Source of the DNA: Collybia mongolica
Taxonomy: Eukaryota > Basidiomycota > Agaricomycetes > Agaricales > Clitocybaceae
Direction: 5' to 3'
DNA length: 64,000 nucleotides
Assembly (NCBI GenBank): GCA_013420905.1
Contig: JAAXNY010000008.1
Span: 1,240,001 to 1,304,000, forward strand
Positions 1 to 11,129 of the stretch are shown here, in pieces (position 1 is the stretch's first letter; every line of letters starts with the position of its first letter). The position numbers were made by a program, and so were the translations under genes. A model generated the notes under the pieces. It searched no databases. It was not told where the DNA came from and was given only the letters and a program-made list of their open reading frames with translations.

Positions 1-1129
1 CGCGCACTACATCAACGTCAACGCCCTTCTCGAAATCTTCTACGGTGCCTATGAAAGAATGAATGGGGTCCCATCATTATCCTATCAAATTAAGCCAGGT
101 ACTGACTATTACGCAAGCCTCTTCCGTCGATGCCATGTGGCCAACCCAAAGTATTTCGGGCGTAATCGAAAGCCATGGTACGCACTGAGTCACGGGCACT
201 TGCAGCGATAAGGGCTTGGCGCTGTACATCTGTATACTGGCTTTCCGGGGAGAGCAAAAAGCGGGTTCCAAACACGGCTCCCGAGGCACCGAGAGTGAGG
301 AGGGCTGCAAGGTGGCCTCCATTTACCAGCCCCCCTGCGGCGATGACAGGGGGGCAGTCCTGAGGGATTGCAGCAAGAATCGAGGATACCAGGATGAGAA
401 GTGGCGTTCGGGAGGTGGATCCATGTCCCCCAGCTTCTGTGCCTGCGGATAATTTGAGGGATTTTGTTCAGTGTGAAGAAGGAAACGAACCTTGGGCTAT
501 AATGACATCAGCTTTCAACTCGTTGGTAGCAACAAGGGCTTCCTGGACAGATGAAACAACAATAAAAATTTTTGTCTTCTCTTGAAACCCCCTGCTAGTT
601 TCGGTATCGCGAATGTACCGGACCCATTTCTCGAGGTTATTACCAAAAGACAGCCAGATAGCTTGAACACGATTCTCTAGTGCGACGGAAATTAACTCTT
701 GTCCTTTGTTTTTTGGGTCATCGAGGAGCCATCCGAGGTACCCCACGCCGATGGGCAACGGCGCTTGCGCATCCACCTTCAGTACTGAACGTGCTATGGA
801 AAGTTCGGATCGATGCTTCTCGATGGTTTCGTAACCTTTCCGTAATCAAAACGATGGGGAAGTTGTCAGTATGATCGTGTAGTCAAACTCACCAGCTCCG
901 AGGAACCCAAAACCGCCTCCTAGGGTGACCTGAGCGGCCAAAGAACCTGTAAATTATTTAGCTCACTTCTGAGAACTAATCGATTGCCCTTACCTCCACT
1001 GGCTCCCGCCATCGAGGCACTCACGAGAGGTGTCCGAATCCCTAGTTAACCAAGTGAGGCTCCTGCTCTCAGGAAATGAAAAGATTGCATACTGAGGAGG
1101 CTAGTAAGCTTAGTATTGATTTGAAGCAT
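1..1129 (-). CDS. Nitronate monooxygenase (2-nitropropane dioxygenase family), 3' end beyond window
   Basis: FMN-dependent oxidation of alkyl nitronates. ATG at 1129. The first exon gives an N-terminus ending TSLL, and a 51-nt intron (1042-1092) restores the family hallmark TPLVSASMAGASGG. Without that splice there is an in-frame TAA. Later exons read QVTLGGGFGFLGAG, then a block beginning DAQAPLPIGVGYLGWLLDD. The FMN-loop motif AQGTEAGGHG is interrupted by an intron near 430-480, and VIAAGGLVNGGHLAALL is followed by GAVFGTRFLLSPES (phosphate-binding part of the TIM barrel). The last visible exon begins at the window edge (FEKGVDVDVV). Transcribed divergently from SmB with 358 bp between starts. 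Family assignment is strong; the substrate is unknown. Confidence 0.9.
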
Positions 1130-1487
1130 TGTAGTTTTGGAGTTGAGGCAGAAATGATTGAGGGCTACTCAACCATTCCCATGAGTGTATATAAGCCTCG
1201 GAAGGGCATGATTAATGCATGATTGGTAAAGCTAAACACCCGTTCTGTGCCGGAGGATGTGTAATATGTTGCTGGTGACTTGGCGGATACTGTTACATCG
1301 GCCTGGGTTTACGAAAAGCTTATGGATTACAAGAACTGAAATGAATACGATCTGGAATTCATTTCTAAGTTCGTTAATAGACTTTTGAACAGAAGGGATC
1401 AGCCACACCAGGCTTTGTACTTATTTGTAAAAAATCGGTCCTCGACTTTGCCTTGATCATCGTCAAAATTTGAAAGCCTCGTCCATC
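1130..1487. promoter_or_regulatory. Divergent intergenic region between the nitronate monooxygenase and SmB genes
   Basis: 358 bp between two divergent start codons, so both promoters must lie here or overlap it. I see no clear TATA box or conserved operator, and no open frame of note. Confidence 0.4.
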
Positions 1488-2248
1488 ATGGTACGCAAGA
1501 TATCTTAGATATTTACACCATTAATGGCCACTAATCACCAGGATCATGTTCCCTTCTTAGCCTCCCCCAAAATCAAAAGGCGGAAAAATGCTTAGTCTCA
1601 TCAATTGGAGACTGAAAGTAACGATCAACGACGGTCGCGCGCTGACGGGCCAAATGCTCGCGTTCGATCGGCACATGAACTTAGTTCTGGCAGATTGTGA
1701 AGAGTTTAGGCGTGTGAGGCCCAAGAAAAAGGCTGGAGAGGAGCCAGCACCGGAACAGGAAATGAAGCGAACGCTAGGCCTTGTGATTTTACGCGGAGAG
1801 ACAGTCGTGAGTCTGAGCGTTGAGGGCCCCCCTCCAGTCGTCGATGAGGATAAGAAGAATGCGGTATGTACCCCACGTCGAATGTCACCGACTCCGATCG
1901 TTGATGATCCAATCTATTGCAGCTTCCCATTGGGCCTGGCCGTGGTATGCCTGCTGGTCGTGGTATGGGAATGATGCCTCCCAGTATGTCCGTGTCTGTC
2001 TGCTCGTTTACTTCCTGACAAATTATCCCTCCCAGTGGGCCCTCCTTCATTGGCACGACCACCCATGCCGTTTGCACCCCCAGGAATGCCAGGTCCTCCG
2101 CCTGGATTCAGGCCTCCTGGCTTCCCACCTGGCATGCCCTTTGCCCCCCCACCTGGTTTTGGTGGGCCTCCTCCTGGGTGAGTCATGCTATATGGTTCTG
2201 GCCACTCATAATGACCATGGCCAAACTAGCTTCCAACCACCTCAATGA
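1488..2248 (+). CDS. SMB1: Small nuclear ribonucleoprotein Sm-B (SmB/B')
   Basis: Core Sm-ring protein of U1, U2, U4 and U5 snRNPs in the nuclear spliceosome. The Sm1 motif (residues about 10-45) reads MLSLINWRLKV then DGRALTGQMLAFDRHMNLVL, followed by DCEEFRRVRPKK. Sm2 reads KRTLGLVILRGETVVSLSVEGPPP. The tail is rich in GMP, PPG and RPP, as in SmB. Proposed exons: 1488-1490 (the ATG alone), 1561-1863, 1923-1983, 2036-2177, 2230-2248. The introns start GTACGC, GTATGT, GTATGT and GTGAGT and are 50-70 nt. The first intron joins ATG to CCTCCC, giving MPPPKSKGGKMLSLINW. If the last intron is retained, TGA at 2179-2181 ends the protein at GPPPG; if spliced, it ends GFQPPQ. Identity is certain; the two ends are inferred from splice signals. 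Confidence 0.93.
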
Positions 2249-5200
2249 GACCCGATCTTGTACAACGCTGTTTAATTCTGTGTGTTTTTTTTTGCCGAAA
2301 AAAGGAAAGTGTATGGCATCTGTCTATACTCACGAACAACTCGAGTTGTTTAGACGTTGTAGGGTGACAATGTACCTCACGGGGATGCGATATTCCCTCC
2401 AGTTGAACATTAAATGATGACAGTGTTTGAACCCTCACGGACCTTGAAGGTGGATTCATGTGAATCACCTGACTAGCAAATTCAAAGCTTAAATGATGTT
2501 CTGTTGCGACCTTGGACATGTGGGCTGGCACAGCAAATGGGATTCTCTTGGTTGGGCCTTACCAGATGATGTGAGTTTGTCCACCTTTGTTTTACGATCG
2601 TCGAGGGACAGAGAGGGACAGAGAGGGGACTCGGTGTCACGCGGGGGGGGGGAAATAGATCAACAGATTCCGTCACTCCAGGCCTGCATAGCATGGGATG
2701 GGACTGTTTGAGACGCGCGCTCGGCTCTACGGTTGTCAATGGTGAATGTAACTTTTAGCCTTTGTGCTGCTTGACTCCTTCTCCTTTTGCGTGGGGGAGT
2801 CAAGACTGATTAGGCAGTACAGCCCACTGGTAGCGTAAAGGGCTTCAGATCAGCATGACAGGGTGTGTGCCTTGTTCTTGTGTAGACCTTATGGACGTAA
2901 GGCACAAATGGTGCCTTTGATATAACGCTCATCCTTCTGTCAGTCGGTGTTTCGTTCGTGCTTCGGCCTCTAAACCCATGTCTAGCGTACGTCAACAAAC
3001 ATATATAGTCAAGGTTATCGATTCTGGTTGGTGAATGGGGGGGTCCGCCAAGTACGCCACAAAAGCTACTCACAGGGTGGACATTGCGTGTCATAATATT
3101 GAGGCCACACAAAACGACCTTGCCCTTACTACTCGCATCTCTCCTTACGAGTCGGGACCTCCAAAAGCGTCTAGGTGTGTGGGACTGTCAATAAAGTAGT
3201 TACATCTCGCGGACGCTGGCACAATCCGCCGCTGCGCCACCGATTGACACGACGTATGCACAGAAGTCGCGTTTTGGAATACATTCAATTCCGCTTGAAG
3301 CCACTATCCTTGCCCAGCTCCAAAGGTTTATCTTTACATGTTCCGAGGCATGTGATGTCTTCTTATTTGATCTAGTACCAGGACGCGAATTCGAGATCGC
3401 AATTGAAGGGAAAACTCCATCCCGCGAAACTTTGTAATATTCGAAGCATCAATCGACCTCTGTGAGATATGTCAGTCCATTTGGCGCATGATGCAAAACA
3501 TATAGTAACATGTTGCAGTAACCATCGCTGCATCAAATTTAAGCTTTTCTGGCCGGAACCTCGTGTTGAGATGGGAGCGCTGTCGTCGGGCCCGCCCGCA
3601 CCCTTATGTCCATAAACGGACTAGCGTGAACCTTATGGTTGATAGCAGATTACTTACAGGTCAAGTGCATTATCGTCACCCCTGGGAACGCACCCTGGCA
3701 CCGACTATCCACGAAAGGCCCCACCACAGCGTCGATAGAAGGGAGTAAATGTCATCTCGATCGTAATCAATCTCACTAATTCCCGATTTTAGTGGGTCGC
3801 AAATCGTGATCATGGGCTTGTGTGGTCTTAAGATCCTGCATTACCAAGGATAATATGAAGTGTCACCCACGCCAGGCCTGTCTGATGCCCTAGTAATATT
3901 GCGGGAATTTCGCTGGGCGGTGGGAGCTGTTCTGTGCAGGAGCGCGACAGGGCACTTGGACCCCGACCAAGGTGTAAATTAAACAAATCAAAATTGAACG
4001 CCGGGTGGGTCAACGGTTCAACAGTATAGTTTGCCTTGAATTTGCGTCCGCGTCCGCACGAGCGGATGCATAAATCTAGTCCGTCAACCTTTTCGGTGCT
4101 ATGTACAATTTATCTTAAAGAAGGGTCTGAGGGAACCGCATAAAAAAGGGGGAGCAGGGGCGGGATGGTGGCGCGCGCTGTTGGGGTAGGTAGGAGCTTG
4201 AGTGGTGGAACTTATTGGTGGCTGTGATGTGAATAAAATCCTGTGCGCCGGGGAGGGCGGGGTGCGTCCTCGCTGCGACCGCCAAGGTGAATCGGTATTT
4301 GGAGGGAATACATACGAGTGGGATAGTATATACTGTGTACGGCACATATTTTTGAGTACCTTGACGCGTGTATGCCGTATATAACGACGATGGGTGGCGA
4401 TGCTGACAGGCTGGTAAGGAAGCTGGGAGAAGATACGAGATAGAGTTTACAATCAAGGTACCCTCAGCAAATTGCCAGCTGAGCGCTTGCGTGAGGGCCA
4501 CAGTGACAATTGCGACAGTGACCATGAACAGGTGCAATACAATCGCCGGGGGTCAATATTGATATGTACTCTAATGATTAACCAGGTAGCACTGCCTCGT
4601 TGTAATTGGACTGCCGTCACAAGTTGGTGTAAAAAAAGGATCCGAGCCCCCTCCCAAAAATACCTTTCCTGTTCGGCTGCAGTTATGCGCCCCAAAGGAC
4701 CCCCTCGACTTACGTGAGGGCTTCTTCGGGTCTTTGATACGAACAGATGTGTATATAGATTCATCACCACGGCCGTGAGGCTTCAATGCGGGTTGGAGCT
4801 AAACGGTCGGCTCCCTCGAGGATTGGAGCGAACGGAGTGAATATGTGTGTATAGTGTATCAAATCGAAGGACATAAGATCGAGGGGGTGGGTAGCGCCGC
4901 ACATTCCGCAAATGAACCAATGGACAACCCGGGGGGATGGCGTAGATGCAATGCTCCTTCGTGGCAGGAATGCTTGGTGCAGCATGTCTATGCATATGCT
5001 CTGTGTTCTGGGTACCGGGGAGACGCAAGTCAGTACAATACAAACCCTTTTGCATTGCGGTGGGAAGCGTTATCGTATCACGAGTGGGTTCCTCTGGTGT
5101 TATTTTGTGTGCTATGTTTGGAGCCTTCGTGAACGAAGAAGATGGCCAGATAGGGCAAGGAATCCTGTTAAGATTTGATACGTGCAAGTGGGTAGGCGTC

Positions 5201-5768
5201 AGGTGGATTAGGAACATGGGTTGTAGTTAGGTAAGGCTGCAGAAAAGAAGACAAACGAAACTGATAGGAGATCCCCAGATCCACCTACTTATCCGCATAT
5301 TGGATGTTGGTGCAGCACGGCCCAGGAATTTATCTCTGGCAATGGGGGAGGGGGGACCGGGCTACAAGACTGGAGTCTCAAATTCATGGAGGGGACATGG
5401 TTGGGAGTGGGAAAAGGCAGGTATGCCAATGGATTTGTTGGTATACACAACAACTACAAGGTGTAAAGTACAGGGAGACCGGTGTCTAGATTTGTATGCG
5501 AGGGGAACAAATGAGTGAGAGTGAGCATGGATGAGTCGTTTTGGGATGGGGGTCAGGGGGTATGAATGAGCCTAGGAAGTGTGGTATTGGGACAGGTATG
5601 CCAGAGGAAAAAAAAAACTAGAATGTGGAGTCCGATGAGAGAGAGGGCGGTTCATAATAAAGCCTTTTGTCTCGTCCAAAAATAAGGCAAGGTGTGTGTG
5701 TTCCAATGTCCATCATAGGGTGGAAGTACGAACGAGAGAGGGTGTTCTATGAGAATGGCACATAATAA
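2249..5768. other. Gene-poor stretch between SmB and the ECL1-like gene
   Basis: 3.5 kb at the convergent ends of two genes. Only short frames in all six registers, none with a recognisable domain, and no set joined by credible introns. It must include the 3' UTRs. A G-run sits near 2642-2651. No RNA gene or repeat family recognised. Confidence 0.5.
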
Positions 5769-6743
5769 TTAAACAACAGCCCGGGACAACTTGCGGCCCC
5801 GGGATCTATGAGGGGGTTTTGTCGGCGTGTCGACAAGAATGGTGCTCGAAAGGTGCCACTGGGCACCCGCCTCGGAGGAGGCTTGGGATGAAAACGCGAT
5901 ATTCATCGTGGCGGGGTGGTGGGAGTGCGCGAGAATGGTGAACTTTTGAGGCTCGCTGTTCATAGCGGCAGTAATTCGCTGTTTCGTGTGGTAGGAGGCG
6001 GGGGACGCTATGAGGGGAGATGGGGAAACCCATGAACGAACTTGGCTGGCAATGCTGCCGAGAAATGAGGGGCGCTCATCCTTTGCGACCATGCGGACCA
6101 CATGGGCGGATGCGGGGGTGGCGAGGGACGACTCTGTTGCGCCAGAGAGAAGGGAGGTTTTTCCCATGCTGACCGATTCAGGAGACCTAAGGAGAGAGTG
6201 AGCACTGAGGTGCTGCTGAGGGGTGAGGATAGGCTGTGAGGGGGAGGGTGGTGCAGTGTTGGGTTTAGTCATACAGAGAGTAGGGGCCATGGGCCGTTGG
6301 TATGGACGCAAAAGTTGTGGTGGTCGGCATACAAAAGTTGACGAGGCGTTGCGTGAAGGCGGCTTAGACGAGGTGGGAGAGGGTGCGCAAGAGTCGCTTA
6401 TTGGAGTGGAGACGCCTGTGGATGGAGTTGAGGGGATTTCGGAAGCCCAAGCAAGAATTCCTGCAGAGCCGTTGCCGGTCCACTGCGATTTAGGTTCGAC
6501 ATCATCGACCTGGTGGTAAATGATGTCGTCATCGTCTTCCTCGTCTTCGCTCTGGAAGGAGATCCGAGATGTGGATACGAGGGCATATGTGGAGGGACCA
6601 GCGCTGCCCTGGCAGTCTGTGGAACAGTAAGGACCTGTGCCCTGCTGAAATAAGGAGAAAAGAGTGAGATGGAAGGAAGGAGGTAAATTGGGTGAGATAC
6701 ATACGAAGTGGCAGTCGCAGGTCAAGCACCAGTCTGTATCCAT
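5769..6743 (-). CDS. ECL1-type zinc-binding protein (life-span regulatory factor family)
   Basis: ATG at 6743. Exon 1 encodes MDTDWCLTCDCHF, and a GTATGT...TTTCAG intron of about 63 nt is removed. Exon 2 continues QGTGPYCSTDCQGSAG. The pattern W-C-x2-C ... YC-x3-C is the short cysteine signature of the Ecl1 family, small proteins linked in fission yeast to chronological life span and starvation response. The remainder (about 290 aa) is Ser/Pro-rich, with an acidic patch SEDEEDDDDI, and looks disordered. Yeast Ecl1-3 are much shorter; a long low-complexity tail is plausible in basidiomycetes but its function is unknown. No direct target can be named. Confidence 0.72.
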   Translation of the reverse strand: MDTDWCLTCDCHFVCISPNLPPSFHLTLFSLFQQGTGPYCSTDCQGSAGPSTYALVSTSRISFQSEDEEDDDDIIYHQVDDVEPKSQWTGNGSAGILAWASEIPSTPSTGVSTPISDSCAPSPTSSKPPSRNASSTFVCRPPQLLRPYQRPMAPTLCMTKPNTAPPSPSQPILTPQQHLSAHSLLRSPESVSMGKTSLLSGATESSLATPASAHVVRMVAKDERPSFLGSIASQVRSWVSPSPLIASPASYHTKQRITAAMNSEPQKFTILAHSHHPATMNIAFSSQASSEAGAQWHLSSTILVDTPTKPPHRSRGRKLSRAVV

Positions 6744-7241
6744 AGCTTGTGTTGATAGTGGTTGTAGTGGTGGTGGTGGTGGTAGATGTTGACGGGGGAT
6801 GGGAGGACGACGAGCAAGGGTTCGCGAGCGAGTCTTTATAAAAACAATCTTCATCCCGATTTGTATTCCTCAGATCGGTCAGCCGATCCCATCTGAGATC
6901 TTGTGCGGAGTGTGAATAGGAGGCAAGCAGGGACAAATAGCAAGACTGAGTCTTCTCCAAAAGAGATGTACCGCGCATCTCGGTGCCTCCCTGTCCCCGC
7001 AGCGACAACGACCAAACTCGAAATGGGGAACGATTTCATCCAGCTACCGTACATTTCTCCACCGGTGGCGTTGATCCCACTAGTCTGCGCCTTTTTGCGC
7101 TTTTCTCTGTTGGTCCCACGCGTACGGAACCTTAACGCCTTCCTTCCTCCTCGAAAGTCTTCCAAATCTCATGATATCACTCGCCTATGATCTTCTCTTC
7201 AGTCTGTGACATCCTGTGACTCCGACTCTTTTCTTTTTCAC
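6744..7241. promoter_or_regulatory. Upstream region of the ECL1-like gene
   Basis: About 500 bp upstream of the minus-strand ATG at 6743, containing a GGT trinucleotide run (about 6763-6783) that would lie in the 5' UTR. No other gene supported. Confidence 0.35.
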
Positions 7242-7290
7242 TTTTTTTTTTTTTTTACTTTTTACTTTTTACTTTTTACTTTTTTTTTTT
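7242..7290. repeat. T-rich simple repeat with TTTTTAC units
   Basis: A homopolymeric T run is followed by about four copies of TTTTTAC and another T run. Low-complexity tract, possibly a nucleosome-depleted promoter element for the minus-strand gene at 6743, or mutational slippage. Confidence 0.8.
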
Positions 7291-10008
7291 CCTTCATATA
7301 TCTCTATGGGTGCTGTTGGCTCTTATGCAGCGCATACGGTCCCGCTCTCGGTCCTCCTCTGCTCTGGAGATGACAAGTCGGGCAGGGATCGTCGACCGAG
7401 AGACGGCTCAAAATAGATAGCCAAGGGTGAGTGGGTACATAACAGTGTGACAAAGTACAAGTGCATCAGTTGACGATCCTTCCAGAAGTCACACATGAGT
7501 ATGTGCTTGTCTTCCATCCAGCAAGCTCTCATCTGAAGCCGTTTCCTTATGTCCTAGCGTCTTAACGCTATCATACTTTCTAACTATTCAATACTGATTG
7601 ATTGTATTCCCTCTTCTTTGATTGACTGTTCATCTATCTGTGCTCTTCACCCCAAATCTTTCACTTTGGCGCCAGTTTTGGCAGTCCACACGTTTTCCAT
7701 ACACAGACCAGGCGCAGTATCCCCGATAATGATGGACACCTTCTCTTCCTGGTATCAATTCCACCCTCGTCAGATCAACTTTTCCGTCCACGTATCATAG
7801 TTCCTTCAATAACCGTGTACTCACAATAGTCTGCAATGGAAAGTCGAGGCCACCCTTTGCTTACTGGCTTTGCCGACAGAGTACTACGGTCCAGGCCTCG
7901 ATCAACGTCTACTTTACAGGGATGTCCCCAGTAGGAAACTCGAGCCAAAGCGTGTCGAGAATTGAACACTTCATTAAGAATTCCAATCACGATTATCATT
8001 CTAGTGCGACTACCGACAATGTTCTCGCAGCTAGACACCGACTAAGCGAGTGGACAATGTTGATAGGTTTGCCTTCCCACACACTAATGTCATGGTTCGC
8101 CGCGGTGAACGACAGAAAAAAATTTATTCTGTCCCGAAAAAAAAAAAAGAAAAGAGACAGCTTCTTCTCCGGTGCGTGAGACAGGCGGGCCAAGAATGCA
8201 AAAGCGAATCACCGGTCAGAAACCCATTCCCGCGAACCTCAAGCTTGTGAAATAAAATACGGGTATGCGTCAACACGAAGGTTGCACGGTAAAGACACGT
8301 CCAGTCATCCACATATGACATTGAAGGGCAAACTATTGGTATTTGATACACGCGACCAGGGGAGAGGGGTGGGGAGGAGAATATGAGTGCAAAGTAGGGA
8401 AGCAGCAAAACGAGGACGTACCGATCATCAACCCTAAGAGAGACATAGTAATTCTGCGCAGAACTTGATGACATGTCAGGTATTTTTGGTATCTCTCGGT
8501 GGCCTGGCATCAGTAGTCCAGTGGTGGGCATGTACGTACGGCAGCAACGGTGGTCGGAGTTAGGATACCCTCCGTATTTGACCCCAAAAATAACCGTTAC
8601 CCAACAGGGAGCATGGCCGTGCACGCTCGGTGGCGACCAAGGTGGCTTCCCCCGCATGAAGCACCCCCGAAACGAAGAGGGTGGGCATGCTGAGCGAGAA
8701 ACGACTATACGCGTCGGCAAGCCCAGTCGTAATCGACTAGGCGTGACGCCGCTAGGCTCATAGGGGAGCGACTCCCGTTCCCGACGTAGGCTGTTGGAAT
8801 TACCGGCATAAATCCAGCAATGCGAGTGGCTCCAATCCCTTGGTTATTCGTGGTTACTTCTATCACTCCACGGACTCTGGCCGTGGCAGGAGTAGCAACA
8901 TATATAATCAGTGCATTAGCCATCAGAAAGGGCAGAATTCGAACCCGCGTCTGTGTAGCTATAGTGCAAATCCGGGCGGGTTAGGAATGTCGCTGATCCC
9001 TTTTCTTGGGAGGCTATTCTGGGTGCTCTTTCTTTCTTTTTTTTCGCACACTCAGGCGCTTCGATACCATTTGCCAAAAATAATATGGGAGTGGTGGCGG
9101 TAGAGTTTTGGAGATTTTTGACACCCTGCCTGGGGGATTTCCGGAGGTAAGGGCATCCGTTGGAGAATTCAAATTTCGGATTACTGACCTGGGCGTGAAA
9201 CGATCAGTGATTGCAAGCGGTTCTTGTGAGAGACATATGCTGATACGTATATCTTCGCGCACTCGAAATCAGACAAACATAACATGAGGAATTACAACGT
9301 GGGATTGATTGATCGTTGGCTTCGAGAGTCTTTAGAGAAACCATGGATAATGGATGCCCGGAAGACGGCTTTTTTTGGATTGATGATGACAGACTGGCAG
9401 GGAATTCGAGTGGCCTCGGAGTGATTGGCATTCACACCCGAGTAGTTTCGGTCATGCAAGTGGCCATGGGAGAGAACCCAGCGAGAAGAGAAAGAAAACT
9501 CGACCCAACCGAGGAATGATCATCGCGGGAGAACCCTTTCGAGATTCTCCCTGTAATTTCTAGTCAGTAATAAGGATAATTTCAAGTCTACACGGAAAGG
9601 TGTTTGCAGGGCACAGGACACTGTGGAGTCCAGAAGACCCTAGGTGCTCTCCAACCTCATAAGGTCCATCAGAACGTTTCGAAAATGGCTTGTCAGACTT
9701 GAGAGGGCCACAGGCTCGGCTATCGATTTCTGGTATCACCGTCGACCGGGCTTCTTCTGGTTCACCGAATGCCTCTCGACCATTCTATACCTGCAGGCTC
9801 GTCGGTTTCTTTGGGCCTTTGGTCGAAGCCAGGAAGTGTACACTAAGGGCTGGGCGCTGAAGATTTTGAAAGCCCGTGAATTTGGGAGCCAAGCACAACG
9901 TACAAACGTGACACATCTAGAGCTTGGAAGCATTGATAAATGTCAATTACATCTCCTTACAAGGGTTCAATCCTATGTAAGTACGAATCGAGTCACTGCT
10001 ACAAACCA
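7291..10008. other. Unassigned 2.7 kb region; possible unrecognised minus-strand gene
   Basis: No family recognised. Several moderate minus-strand open stretches exist (within 8124-8720, 8705-8923, 9204-9431, and an open frame around 9600-9790), the last two Ser/Pro-rich. They could be exons of a disordered protein ending just downstream of SHR3, but I could not join them with consistent splice sites. The plus frame 9644-10015 overlaps the end of SHR3 and lacks recognisable domains. An A-rich run lies at about 8139-8155. Confidence 0.3.
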
Positions 10009-10778
10009 TTATTGATCTTTTTTCTCAAGAGGGGTCGCCTTCCTCTTCCTTTCTTCTTCAGTCGTAGCCAGGGCTTTAACCTCCGCCCGTCTCGCATATT
10101 CTTGCCCTGCCTGTGTTACACGTCAAAAAATTTCCAACGAGGAATGTCTCGATGTAATATACCTGCAGCAGTAGAATTCCCCCCAGCCCGAATATGATAA
10201 TGACATTGCCTGCAGATAACAAGCGCATAGCTTCTATTCTGTCTTCCCGGGTATCCACTTTTTCTATTGGGATTACAATCGTTCGTAGGGCCGGGATCGT
10301 CACCGTGATATAAACGGCGATGCTAAACACATAGACCGCTGTGATAGAAGACACCGCTGTCAGAGCAGTTACGTGCAGTTAATGTATGGGAAGGTCCAGA
10401 CCTAGAGACGACCCATCGAAAAACATAGCACTGTCATCCCATTTGTGGAGCTTGGAGAGTAGGCCTATGAGCCCGACGCCGACCATACCATGCAGGAGCG
10501 CCTGGGGAGTGGTTATTGGACTACTCCAGGTCTGGAACAGTCGGGAAGCACACCTTGATAGCGGGGGGGGCGTTGAAGAAAGTTGTGTAGAACTGAAATC
10601 CATCATTCACCACATCGTCCGTCAACTGACCCCAGAGGATCCGGTGATCCACATTGAAGCATATGAAGAAGACGCCTTGGAAATGTGATGATTAACGAAG
10701 CGTTCATATACATATGATATAGCACAAACCTAGGAAGAAGGAAACAGGGGCAAGCACAGCAGCTTGTTTGAAGCCCAT
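10009..10778 (-). CDS. SHR3: SHR3-like ER membrane chaperone for amino-acid permeases
   Basis: Shr3 is an ER membrane chaperone that helps amino-acid permeases fold and enter COPII vesicles. ATG at 10778. Spliced product: MGFKQAAVLAPVSFFLG, then VFFICFNVDHRILWG, then a soluble segment QFYTTFFNAPPAIK. TM segments follow around LHGMVGVGLIGLLSKLHKW, AVYVFSIAVYITVTIPALR and NVIIIFGLGGILLLQ, and the tail is basic/acidic, ending EKKDQ. Four short introns (e.g. GTTTGT...TCCAAG, GTGTGC...CCCCAG) interrupt it. The arrangement of four hydrophobic segments with the FYxxFxNAPxAI motif matches the Shr3 domain. Length (about 190-200 aa) fits the family. Confidence 0.88.
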
Positions 10779-11129
10779 GGTTCGCTAGAATTCGAGGTGT
10801 TGGATGATTTAAGAGTCTTTCCCCGCAAGTAATCGGCTCATGTGGGAGAGAAAAAAATATTGATCGTTGATCGGACCCTCGACACTTTTTACAAATGGAG
10901 GTTGGCCAATATTTCATTTTGTGGTAAAAAATTTGAACATTTGGTGAGCACTACAATCTCAGTTGTTGGTATATGTATCAAGAGTACAGTGTCAAGAAGA
11001 GAAGAAGCAACGCGAAGGCTCCATAACTCGTCGGTGGTATCATGTTGTTATATACTGTGGTTCGACATATCGTCCGATGACGGTTCTCAATCAATAAAAT
11101 TTAGACTGAATAAAGAAGATTATACATGT
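10779..11129. promoter_or_regulatory. Region between SHR3 start and BEM3-like stop
   Basis: 351 bp. Both neighbours are on the minus strand, so this holds the BEM3-like 3' UTR and the SHR3 promoter. Nothing else recognised. Confidence 0.35.

Noticed and set aside
1042..1092. Nitronate monooxygenase as a pseudogene because of the in-frame TAA
   Set aside because: A 51-nt GTATGC...CTAG intron removes the stop and restores the conserved N-terminal motif exactly, although the only branch-like sequence is close to the acceptor.
1820..2248. 142-codon plus frame across the SmB tail
   Set aside because: Reads through two SmB introns in the wrong register; only its last residues coincide with the true last exon.
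4783..5217. 144-codon minus-strand frame
   Set aside because: Composition is anti-codon-like, no domain, overlapping frames on both strands are equally long; likely chance.
8920..9010. Possible tRNA on the minus strand (GGGTTCGAATTC resembles a B box)
   Set aside because: The acceptor stem pairs only with a mismatch, the invariant G53-C61 pair is lost, and no A box or anticodon arm can be drawn.
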